Origin: Candidatus Methanomethylicota archaeon
Lineage (GTDB): Archaea > Thermoproteota > Methanomethylicia > Culexarchaeales > Culexarchaeaceae
Assembly (NCBI GenBank): GCA_020833005.1
Contig: JAJHRD010000004.1
Span: 1-64,000, forward strand
Direction of reading: 5' to 3'
DNA: 64,000 nt
In this document: positions 1 to 7,127 of the stretch, piece by piece
Position numbering within the stretch: position 1 is the stretch's first letter
How the letters are laid out: the number at the start of each line of letters is the position of its first letter
Translations under genes and position numbers: made by a program
Notes under the pieces: generated by a model
Told to the model about the DNA's origin: nothing
Databases searched by the model: none
The model's input: only the letters and a program-made list of their open reading frames with translations

Positions 1-11
1 AATGATTTAGG

Positions 12-35
12 TTAAAAATTTAAATGGGGATAGGG
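12..35 (+). promoter_or_regulatory. Probable promoter and Shine-Dalgarno of the surface-protein operon
   Basis: An AT-rich box (TTAAAAATTTAAAT, 12-25) lies about 20 bases before the TTG start at 37 and is followed by a G-rich stretch (GGGGATAGGG, 26-35) that could pair with the 16S rRNA tail. Archaeal TATA boxes sit about 25 bases before transcription start, so the message would have almost no leader. The window begins only a few bases upstream, so further elements cannot be seen. Confidence 0.4.
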
Positions 36-36
36 T

Positions 37-600
37 TTGAAAATCCACCATAAAACATTGATACTTATACTGGTATCCATGCTAACAAGCTTTGTATATG
101 CCTCAGTATTCACATACAACCCACTAATCATCAATATATCACCAGTAGCACCCCCAATAATATTCAAGTATGGTGCAAATGCAGGTAAGGCTGACCTACG
201 TGGAACAACAATAACCGTGAGTATTAGTAATACAAGTACAAGTTTAACATTAACTTTACATCCAACGTATCAGAAGGTGTATTATAAGGATGTTGCAAGA
301 ATAAACAATACTGACACTAATGTATACTATGTAATGTTCAATGTTACAAGCCCATTAACGAACAATAATATTACCAGTGCAAAGTTGTATCTATGGGAGG
401 GAACTACAAAGAAGCTTGAAGTAGATCTGCGTACAACTGGACCAACAAGTCGGGTTCCAATGAATGGTAAAGCTGAATGGAGGATTGATGTGGAAATTGT
501 GATAAGTGAGTCTGGTGGAAGCTATAATACTCCACCCTCTGCAAGTGATTCAGTAACTCTAAATCTAATTTATAGTGCGCAAGATGAGAGTCCACCATGA
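37..600 (+). CDS. Small secreted beta-rich protein (candidate surface-fibre subunit)
   Basis: A 187-residue protein from a TTG start. Residues about 7-23 form a hydrophobic signal peptide ending near VYAS, and the mature part is rich in Thr, Ser and Asn with alternating hydrophobic residues, as expected for beta strands. It begins with FTYNPLIINISPVAPPIIF, a motif repeated in the next gene (YVYNPLNSTFNPVQPPIIF). The stop overlaps the next start by 4 bases (ATGA), so the two are translationally coupled, and a signal peptidase follows two genes later. This arrangement resembles archaeal loci for TasA/camelysin-like fibre subunits with a dedicated signal peptidase. That role is inference; no family was recognised from sequence alone. 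Confidence 0.75.
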   Translation: MKIHHKTLILILVSMLTSFVYASVFTYNPLIINISPVAPPIIFKYGANAGKADLRGTTITVSISNTSTSLTLTLHPTYQKVYYKDVARINNTDTNVYYVMFNVTSPLTNNNITSAKLYLWEGTTKKLEVDLRTTGPTSRVPMNGKAEWRIDVEIVISESGGSYNTPPSASDSVTLNLIYSAQDESPP

Positions 601-1799
601 AGATATACAAAGGTTACTATACTGGGAAGTACAAGTTATTCGTAATGGTAGTATTGATACTTTCAATTTGGCATTTGAGGGTGTTTTCGTCAACATATGT
701 TTATAATCCATTGAATTCAACTTTTAATCCTGTTCAGCCGCCAATAATATTCTCGAATCCAAATAATCCAAATGCAACTGTAATTTTGGGTGAAGCATAT
801 ACGTCGGCAAACGTAACTTTAACGGGGAATTTGGCTTTAAACGTGTATGATGAGGATGGGAATGGATACATATATCTTGAGGGGCCAGCACCATACATTA
901 ACCTAGATCCAGGAGGATACTATAATGTTTCATGGAGCGTACATATGGCAAGCTTTGAAGATCCTATGGGTGAGGGCGTAATGATAATTGACTTAAGATT
1001 CTATAATGGATACACAAATGACTATTATTTGGCAAGTATAACGTACTATGGAAGCTACGTTAAAGCTGCTTTGGGATTATTGTATGGACCAGATCCAGCC
1101 TCCGAAGGGCAAAGCTCACCGTACATGATAAACCCATATCAGAAGCATGAGTTTAAAATTAGGGTGGAGAGGTCTATTGATGGATGCCTATTGACTTTAA
1201 AGTGGTTTGTTGATGGAGTAAACATTTATAGCTACCAGTACAATATCACGCAGGGAACGCAAATAATCATCTATGAATCATACTTTGGATGGTTAAATCA
1301 AGATAAGCCGGAATTGAAGTTTGAAGCTTATTTAGATGATGTACATGTTGAGGGAGCGTATAGTGTTTCAGAAAACTTTGAGGATGGTGTGGATGACGTA
1401 TTCATAATAGGTGAATCCACAGGATATACTGGTAAAAGGATATCGTACTATACGTATCCACAAAAATTCCTGTTGGCATTAAATAATTATGGAGTTTACA
1501 ATGTGAGTTTGGAGTTTGAATCAATAAATGGCATAGTACCATCAGGGTTTAATGCATCCATATGGATAAACTTGAATAGTCAATACAGTAAGTTAGCGAA
1601 GGTTGTTAATGGGTTGATTGTGGAAAATCGGACATCAAAAATTCTCTTACAGCAAAACTCGATACTAAACCTATACGTGAATATTACAGCTCCATACCCA
1701 GCCAAGTGGAATGTGACGTTGAAGATACTATTCAAGTATGAAGTTGAAGATTACATTACGGTAAGTTACCCATTGAGGGTTGAGGCGAGCTATGGATGA
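597..1799 (+). CDS. Secreted protein with lectin-like (jelly-roll) region
   Basis: A 400-residue exported protein. Residues about 12-31 form a signal peptide, followed by the YNP...PPIIF motif shared with the upstream small protein. The middle (about 75-260) has a pattern typical of ConA/LamG-like jelly rolls, with HEFKIRVERS, LKWFVDG and YLDDVHVEG, suggesting glycan binding; this is a weak similarity call. The last third is another beta-rich region without a transmembrane anchor. It overlaps both neighbours by 4 bases (597-600 and 1796-1799), so it is made together with the small secreted protein and the signal peptidase. It may be a tip, anchor or adhesive component of the same surface structure. 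Confidence 0.7.
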   Translation: MKIYKGYYTGKYKLFVMVVLILSIWHLRVFSSTYVYNPLNSTFNPVQPPIIFSNPNNPNATVILGEAYTSANVTLTGNLALNVYDEDGNGYIYLEGPAPYINLDPGGYYNVSWSVHMASFEDPMGEGVMIIDLRFYNGYTNDYYLASITYYGSYVKAALGLLYGPDPASEGQSSPYMINPYQKHEFKIRVERSIDGCLLTLKWFVDGVNIYSYQYNITQGTQIIIYESYFGWLNQDKPELKFEAYLDDVHVEGAYSVSENFEDGVDDVFIIGESTGYTGKRISYYTYPQKFLLALNNYGVYNVSLEFESINGIVPSGFNASIWINLNSQYSKLAKVVNGLIVENRTSKILLQQNSILNLYVNITAPYPAKWNVTLKILFKYEVEDYITVSYPLRVEASYG

Positions 1800-2908
1800 A
1801 ACGAATTTTATTAAAGTTACTGCTCGTAATTCTACTGCTCACACCATTAATTGGTAGAGTGCTGACTTTACCAGCAACAATAATATTGTATACTGGTTCA
1901 AGCATGAAGCCAACAATGAATTGTGGAGACCTCATAGTATGCATATCAAGGGATTATTTGAAATATGATGTTGGGGATATAGTGGTATGCATAATTGAAC
2001 CCATGCAGTATATTGCACATAGAATTGTGGAATTTAGGGGAGACTCCGTAATAATGAGGGGAGACAACATGCAACTACCAGATCCACCAATAGATAAGGA
2101 TTACATTAAATATGTGGTTATAGCAGTAATACCGTTGAAATTATGGTTTCCAATAGTTGTGGCTATTGCAATTGTATACATGGCTTTAAGGGGGAGGAAG
2201 GTTATTGCAAATGTTAGAGGGGGTAGGGGTTTTGAGGTAATGGTGTTTGAAGCATCATTATTGATTAGTATAGCAGCAGTATCGCTTACGCCTATAAATA
2301 GCACTCCAATACAATCAACAATAGCTAAACCATCAGTAAATTTGATGGAAGTGAAAATTCTAAGCGTATCGGAAGTTATGGTTAGGTATAGCGTACAGTA
2401 TGCGTATCCAATAAATGTTGAGGAATGCATATTCAAAATAGCGAACAAAACAATATATTCAAAGGCACACATAAGTGACGATCACACAGTAATAGTTGAA
2501 ACGCCATTGGAAATCTATCAATTGGCATATGGGAATAGGGTTGAGGATATAAATTTCAAATTAAAGGTGAGGTTTGATAAGGGGGTTTTGGAGGGAAACT
2601 ATACCTATAAAATAAACTGGAGGAAATTGAACATATACGTTGAAGGTGAAGAGCTTGTAATTGAAAATCCAAATTATGTGAGTATGAATGTAAGCTGGAT
2701 AAAGGTGATATATATGATGATAGATAAAGCTGGATTCATGAAAATAATGAAAACGGATTACATGGAACCGATAACTGTGAATGCATTATCAAAACAAGTA
2801 TTGAAGATTGGGAGGGAGGGTGAAGCCATCGGTGCATATGTGGAGTTGAAATATGAGTTTCTGGGGGGAGAGATGTTTGAGAGGAAATACATCAAATTCA
2901 CAGGATAA
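1796..2908 (+). CDS. Signal peptidase I (SEC11-type) with long C-terminal extension
   Basis: Membrane signal peptidase that would cleave exported proteins at the outer face of the membrane. After an N-terminal transmembrane helix it carries the catalytic serine in TGSSMKPTM (Ser36) and the general-base histidine in YIAHRIVEF (His75), followed by RGDN with conserved Asp. His in place of Lys is the archaeal/eukaryotic SEC11 pattern. The catalytic domain ends near residue 120. Two more hydrophobic segments (about 115-135 and 150-168) lead into about 200 residues of beta-rich sequence not found in a minimal signal peptidase. It is fourth-base overlapped with the upstream secreted protein, suggesting it is dedicated to these substrates. 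Family assignment is firm; substrate choice is inferred. Confidence 0.88.
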   Translation: MKRILLKLLLVILLLTPLIGRVLTLPATIILYTGSSMKPTMNCGDLIVCISRDYLKYDVGDIVVCIIEPMQYIAHRIVEFRGDSVIMRGDNMQLPDPPIDKDYIKYVVIAVIPLKLWFPIVVAIAIVYMALRGRKVIANVRGGRGFEVMVFEASLLISIAAVSLTPINSTPIQSTIAKPSVNLMEVKILSVSEVMVRYSVQYAYPINVEECIFKIANKTIYSKAHISDDHTVIVETPLEIYQLAYGNRVEDINFKLKVRFDKGVLEGNYTYKINWRKLNIYVEGEELVIENPNYVSMNVSWIKVIYMMIDKAGFMKIMKTDYMEPITVNALSKQVLKIGREGEAIGAYVELKYEFLGGEMFERKYIKFTG

Positions 2909-3461
2909 AACGCTAAGCAGATTTATACTATTATCTTTAGTGATCATGCTATTGAACGCCATATACAAGCTAACTTTAACTTTAACCCCAAAATACACTT
3001 TTAGTGGACCATTGAGTGGAATCATAGCAATAGCATACAATAGATTAGAGTATTATGGATCTCCAATAGAGGTAGACCAATTAAAATCCATAGCAACACT
3101 CTCAATCCCACCAATAACACTATACACATTTGAATTGATGGCATCATTAACTATGATTGTGATGCTATATAGGGGGAGGGAAGCTTCAACAATCATAAAA
3201 TTGATATTCGGGTTAAGTTTAGCCTCAATGATCATGTGTGGATTGATAATTGGATTGACGAGGAACCTAGACATTATAGCACAACAACTTATCATAAACA
3301 ATAATTATGTATCAAATGCTGGAATCATAAAGTTTGGAGAAACAAAAATGGAGACAATAGCAATTGCAACTATGCTCGCAAACCCAACCATGATGATACT
3401 CAGCGAAACCATTCAAACATTAAGTTCAGCAACAACTTATATTAAAATCCATGAACAATGA
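2877..3461 (+). CDS. Polytopic membrane protein of the surface operon
   Basis: An unrecognised integral membrane protein of about 195 residues with roughly four hydrophobic segments (around FILLSLVIMLLNAIY, ITLYTFELMASLTMIVM, LIFGLSLASMIMCGLIIGL and a weaker C-terminal one). I place the start at TTG 2877, because a strong G-rich ribosome-binding sequence (GGGGGGAGAG) stands just before it; an ATG at 2853 in the same frame is the alternative. Either start lies inside the end of the signal peptidase gene, so it is co-translated. It could assist assembly or anchoring of the secreted proteins encoded upstream, but nothing in the sequence proves this. Confidence 0.65.
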   Translation: MRGNTSNSQDKTLSRFILLSLVIMLLNAIYKLTLTLTPKYTFSGPLSGIIAIAYNRLEYYGSPIEVDQLKSIATLSIPPITLYTFELMASLTMIVMLYRGREASTIIKLIFGLSLASMIMCGLIIGLTRNLDIIAQQLIINNNYVSNAGIIKFGETKMETIAIATMLANPTMMILSETIQTLSSATTYIKIHEQ

Positions 3462-3525
3462 GTTACTCTAAATAACTTATGAAAAACAAAAATGAAAATG
3501 TCTATCGATTGTGTAGGGAGAGGAA

Positions 3526-3948
3526 TTAAAATCTCCTTTTCAACGGTGTTTTATCGAAGTCATCATCATTTGATATTATTTCCATAGCTTTGCTTCTTAA
3601 GGCAACAGCTAAGTGTAGAGCGTCCTCATAGTCCAACTTATAGCTTTCCATCAATTCAATGGCTCTTTCAAAATCCTCTGAACTTAGTGAAACTACTTCT
3701 AAGCCTGGGAGACTTTTTATTGCACCTATAACTCCTTTAACTAAACTTTCATCCCTCATGTTCCTTCCAGTTAACCCCGCTATTACGACTAAAGCTTGGT
3801 AGAGGGTTAAGCTTGAAGTAACATATGCCCCCCTCGAAGAGCTTTCAATCCTCTCTATCCATTCATAAGCAGTTTTTCCAAATGTGGTGTGACCTCCAAG
3901 CCAGTAGATGAATACATTAACATCTACATACCTTTTCTGCTCCACCAA
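3526..3948 (-). CDS. vapC: VapC-type PIN-domain toxin
   Basis: A 140-residue PIN domain. VapC toxins are Mg-dependent ribonucleases that cut tRNA or rRNA. The first acidic residue is in RYVDVNVF (Asp9), the third in LDYEDALHLA and the fourth in ISNDDDFDK. At the place where the second acidic residue normally stands (the S-x-x-T-x-x-E motif) the sequence reads TSSLTLYQ, giving Gln51, so catalysis may be weakened or another acid may substitute. The gene overlaps the upstream AbrB-type antitoxin by 25 bases, the normal antitoxin-toxin order. The pair is flanked by unrelated operons. Confidence 0.85.
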   Translation of the reverse strand: MVEQKRYVDVNVFIYWLGGHTTFGKTAYEWIERIESSSRGAYVTSSLTLYQALVVIAGLTGRNMRDESLVKGVIGAIKSLPGLEVVSLSSEDFERAIELMESYKLDYEDALHLAVALRSKAMEIISNDDDFDKTPLKRRF

Positions 3949-4169
3949 TCCTTCATCGCCCTCACAATAAACTCATCTAAATCCTCTGGCCACTTCTCTA
4001 CCTTGAAAACTCCAAAATACTTCTGGGCAACTGGCTTCGCAGGCTTAACAACAATACCCTCATCCTTAACTTCTATCTCCACAAATCCCCCCTCCCTTAT
4101 ACCAACCATCTCCCTCAACTTCTTTGGAATAAGTAATCTCCCCCTCTCATCAATCTTCACCACTTCCAT
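3924..4169 (-). CDS. vapB: AbrB-type VapB antitoxin
   Basis: An 81-residue antitoxin with an N-terminal swapped-hairpin AbrB DNA-binding domain: VVKIDERGRLLIPKKLRE, then MVGIREGGFVEIEV. The C-terminal tail (EKWPEDLDEFIVRAMKDWW) is acidic and amphipathic, as expected for the segment that wraps and inhibits the toxin. It is transcribed just ahead of vapC and overlaps it by 25 bases. Such pairs repress their own promoter, which should lie in the AT-rich 4170-4260 stretch. Confidence 0.85.
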   Translation of the reverse strand: MEVVKIDERGRLLIPKKLREMVGIREGGFVEIEVKDEGIVVKPAKPVAQKYFGVFKVEKWPEDLDEFIVRAMKDWWSRKGM

Positions 4170-4312
4170 AAATATCCCACTGAATTATATAATTCCCACA
4201 ATTTAAATTTTTCCCACAAAATAGAATAACCCACACTCCACGTGAAAAATTTAACTTATCAAACAACAAAAATTTAGAGTTTACTGCAGGTCGACAGCTG
4301 GTTTTTGACTTG

Positions 4313-4984
4313 TTATTCTGGTGTTATGGTTATTGGGATTATTATTTTTCCACTATATACTTGTATATGGAATCCAGTGATTATGTAATTGTATTTATCG
4401 TATTGTATTTCGGCATATGGGTTTATGATTGCATGGATGGTGTAATCGATATTTAAGTATAGTATGCTTGGAAATTTATCTTCCATGAAGGAAATGTAGT
4501 GATGGAATTCTGAGAGGTCTGGTAGAAATCGCTTATAGTGGGGGTCAACATAAGCGTATATGTATATGACGGTTTCATTTTTGTAAAAGATTCTGTAATT
4601 GAATATGTAAGCGTTTTCGATTAATATGATGAACCCCTTTACTAATGGATTATATGTTTTCTCGCTTATCTTCCTAACCACAACAGTCATCCGTAAAAGA
4701 TCTTGTGGAGTTGTTATTGGGTGAAGTAGGGGTGTGGAAATGTATGTGATTAATCTGAAATCAGCCTCTCCAAGAAAGCCACTATAATGAATTGCTGTGA
4801 CGTTAAGAAACTTATAATACTTATACCAGTCTAGAGATGAATTGAATGAGTCTAATTCGATTGTGTTTAGGTAGCGTGGGCATGTTAGGTAGTTGTCTAA
4901 TAGGATTATTGTTGTTATTGCCGTAATTATGAGTAAGATGGTGGATAAGTATTTCTTGTTTATATGTATCTTCATGTTTATCAT
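4313..4984 (-). CDS. Membrane-anchored exported protein, unknown
   Basis: A 223-residue protein with one N-terminal hydrophobic segment (about residues 12-30, STILLIITAITTIILLD) that acts as an uncleaved anchor or a signal peptide, followed by a Tyr- and Ile-rich extracellular region. It starts one base after the stop of the upstream exported protein, so the two form an operon and probably act together. Only one Cys remains after the anchor and no catalytic motif is visible. No family recognised. It may have been produced by the same kind of surface-protein diversification seen at 25.8-32.2 kb, but I found no shared motif. Confidence 0.6.
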   Translation of the reverse strand: MINMKIHINKKYLSTILLIITAITTIILLDNYLTCPRYLNTIELDSFNSSLDWYKYYKFLNVTAIHYSGFLGEADFRLITYISTPLLHPITTPQDLLRMTVVVRKISEKTYNPLVKGFIILIENAYIFNYRIFYKNETVIYIYAYVDPHYKRFLPDLSEFHHYISFMEDKFPSILYLNIDYTIHAIINPYAEIQYDKYNYIITGFHIQVYSGKIIIPITITPE

Positions 4985-4985
4985 C

Positions 4986-5783
4986 TCAGTATGGTTTAAT
5001 TATGAATGTTATATCTGTTGTAGCATACTCGTATACAGTGTCTATTGCCCTATTATATTGTGGTGATGTTTCTTGGTCGATGGGACTTATAACCCTAGGA
5101 TCCCTCTCAACCCATATGGAGATTATGGCACACCAAGTCAACCTACAAGTAACCTCATAAGTATGCGTAGGATCTAAACCACCAAAATATGAAAACTCAA
5201 CATCAATTGAAAATTCACTCTTATTTCCAATGATACTATAGGCGGTAACTTCACCCCACGCAGTACGAGTATCTCTGAACCTCGATAACCCTGTTATTGA
5301 CTGAAAAACATCCCATAATAATCTACTGAGTTCATTTAAAAACCATGAACCTTGGGGCCATACGTAACCAAAATGGAAATGTAGAATATTACGTATTAAA
5401 TTTGGGTCTGTGTATTCTGTTTGATTTGTCAAATCCTTTATCTTTATAACCTCTATCTTATACACCATTCTATCCAACCGTGAATAAAACAATTGATCTC
5501 CACAATACCATGTTTTCGTGCTCACACTTCCAACCATGTATATGTATCCATGAAAGCCAATACCAGGGAAAGCATCATCCCACCAAGCAATCCATGCGAA
5601 ATAACCTACTACGTGAGGATGATATATTCCTCCAATTTGGGGGTATATGTGACTCCATGTAACTTCCGTACCATCACCCCTCGCCCGTGTAGCAGCATAA
5701 ACGTTTCCGCAAAATACTGGTATAGTGAGGAATGCTATTAGGGGTATTATGTATAATAGTGAGGTGTTTTTAACCCCTCCCAT
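4986..5783 (-). CDS. Secreted Trp/Tyr-rich protein, unknown
   Basis: A 265-residue secreted protein. Residues about 8-30 form a signal peptide ending near VYAAT. The mature chain is rich in aromatic residues and His: EVTWSHIYPQIGG, GYFAWIAWWDDAFPG and HFHFGYVWPQGSWF. There is no C-terminal anchor, so it may be released or bound to the membrane protein encoded immediately downstream (one-base gap). A start region with AACATATATATATT lies about 40 bases upstream (near 5819) and fits a TATA box. No family recognised; carbohydrate binding would suit the aromatic content but is only a guess. Confidence 0.6.
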   Translation of the reverse strand: MGGVKNTSLLYIIPLIAFLTIPVFCGNVYAATRARGDGTEVTWSHIYPQIGGIYHPHVVGYFAWIAWWDDAFPGIGFHGYIYMVGSVSTKTWYCGDQLFYSRLDRMVYKIEVIKIKDLTNQTEYTDPNLIRNILHFHFGYVWPQGSWFLNELSRLLWDVFQSITGLSRFRDTRTAWGEVTAYSIIGNKSEFSIDVEFSYFGGLDPTHTYEVTCRLTWCAIISIWVERDPRVISPIDQETSPQYNRAIDTVYEYATTDITFIIKPY

Positions 5784-6046
5784 CTAATGGGGACACCTCA
5801 AAAACATTATGTAAAAGGCAACATATATATATTGGCGAGAAAGCAGCCTTCAATACTCAAGTAAAGGGGTCCTTTAACTTCATTTGAAGAATTATTGTAA
5901 AGTTTGTGTACCGATACTCGGAAATCACAGGGCTTATTCCCTAATTTATGGGAATCAGTGTTATATTGAATTTTGCTTCATTAGTTATGCTTAAGAGTAA
6001 TGTAGTAATTCACATGGGTCCATGATAAATATTTGAATGAAAGTGG

Positions 6047-6313
6047 TTAAGCATTATTTATTCTAAATGTTACTAGGAATTCGTCGGCGTCTATTTGCTC
6101 TATACTATAAATTTTGGAGTTTATTCCATTTTCCTCCAATAATAGTCTGAAATCTTCAAACCACTCATTTAATCCGCATGTGAAGCAGAAGCTACCCTTG
6201 AAGCTTATTTGTATGACTTCCTCATCAACTTTAACTAGTGATGCCACAGCTTCGGGGCTTCTAAACTTATTATATAGGTCGATGACGTACATAACTTTAC
6301 TGGAATCTATCAT
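6047..6313 (-). CDS. Small conserved-looking protein with CxxC, unknown
   Basis: An 88-residue soluble protein with well-formed alternating helix and strand pattern. It contains FCFTCGLNEWFEDF, a Cys-x-x-Cys near the middle that could bind metal or be redox active, and ends with VTFRINNA. It lies 27 bases downstream of the YHS-domain gene in the same direction, so they are probably co-transcribed and may both concern metals. No family recognised. Confidence 0.55.
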   Translation of the reverse strand: MIDSSKVMYVIDLYNKFRSPEAVASLVKVDEEVIQISFKGSFCFTCGLNEWFEDFRLLLEENGINSKIYSIEQIDADEFLVTFRINNA

Positions 6314-6340
6314 GAATTGACCATACCCCCTTCAAACTCA

Positions 6341-6541
6341 TCATTTAGCATACTTCTTTGGGTTTGATTTAAACTTCTCCATACATATAGCGCTACAGAA
6401 GTAGTATGTTTTACCATTGTAATCTAGTTTAAATTTAGTTTTACCTTCATCAACCATCATGCCGCAAACGGGATCTTTAGCCAAAATATCACCAAAACAA
6501 TTATACATCACCAATATATAACTATTGTCATTTTTGAGCAA
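6341..6541 (-). CDS. YHS-domain protein
   Basis: A 66-residue protein whose C-terminal 45 residues are a YHS domain: DPVCGMMVDEGKTKF, then YYFCSAICMEKF and a final KKYAK. YHS domains bind heavy metals such as copper and occur alone or at the ends of copper ATPases. The first 20 residues are not part of the domain. The true start may be ATG at residue 12 (MYNCFGD). It is followed by the small CxxC protein in the same orientation. Confidence 0.8.
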   Translation of the reverse strand: MLKNDNSYILVMYNCFGDILAKDPVCGMMVDEGKTKFKLDYNGKTYYFCSAICMEKFKSNPKKYAK

Positions 6542-6544
6542 GGT

Positions 6545-6778
6545 TTAAACAGTCACTTTTGATCTAACGATTATCCCCCTATAATCTGTGACGGTAATGA
6601 GAATGGTGTAGGGTGGGGGTGGAGGGTTTCTTATGGTGGCATTATATGTGCCCATGCCACAGTATGTTAAGCTCCAAACATTCCTTTGAATACCATTAGT
6701 GGTTATGTTTAAATTGTTTGTTAGGTAAAAATTAGATTTGTTTGAAAATATTTGGGCATATGTTGCATTTAGTTGGAT
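6545..6778 (-). pseudogene. Orphan C-terminal fragment of a secreted-type protein
   Basis: Between the YHS gene and the HTH gene, the minus strand has an open frame of about 77 codons with no usable start codon until an internal Met. Its end reads like the C-terminus of an exported archaeal beta-domain protein: NVWSLTYCGMGTYNATIRN, five prolines, then YTILITVTDYRGIIVRSKV and a stop. The upstream part (beyond about 6731) runs into the coding sequence of the HTH gene in another frame. The likeliest reading is the tail of a gene whose beginning was lost, possibly when the regulator region was inserted. Confidence 0.45.
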
Positions 6779-7124
6779 CTATTTGGGGATCTATTTCTGC
6801 ATGGAAGTTGCATAGATACTTTTTGCTTAGTATGTGTAGGGTTATTTTTATGAGTTCCATTTCTATGCTGTATTCATCTAGCTTTTCCTCTAGGATTCTT
6901 GAGGCTAATTTCTCCATGATTTCATTGATTTCGCTGAATTTTGATAGGTCTATTTTTGATCCTCTTTCCATGGATATGTATCTTGAAACTGTGGATTTCG
7001 ATATTTTTAGGGTTTTTGATGTTTCTATTTGGTTTAAGTTGAATTTTGTTGTGAGTATTTTTGTTAATTGACTTTTTAGTGATGGTAGGATGTATCTATA
7101 TCCTATTTCTAGAGGTGTCTTCAT
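6732..7124 (-). CDS. HTH transcriptional regulator
   Basis: A 130-residue predicted regulator of an archaeal type. A helix-turn-helix lies at about residues 25-55 (FNLNQIETSKTLKISKSTVS, RYISMERGSK), followed by helices and a C-terminal four-Cys patch (KYLCNF and KCNICPNIF) that could bind a metal or Fe-S centre. It starts 3 bases after the DUF438 gene in the same direction, so it is probably made with that hemerythrin/PAS protein and may couple its signal to transcription. The coupling is inference. Confidence 0.75.
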   Translation of the reverse strand: MKTPLEIGYRYILPSLKSQLTKILTTKFNLNQIETSKTLKISKSTVSRYISMERGSKIDLSKFSEINEIMEKLASRILEEKLDEYSIEMELIKITLHILSKKYLCNFHAEIDPQIDPTKCNICPNIFKQI

Positions 7125-7127
7125 AGC

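Noticed and set aside
5936-5955. Small inverted repeat ATTCCC...GGGAAT in the 5784-6046 gap
   Set aside because: Only six-base arms with no T-run and no neighbouring gene that needs it; likely chance. The gap shows no other RNA or gene.
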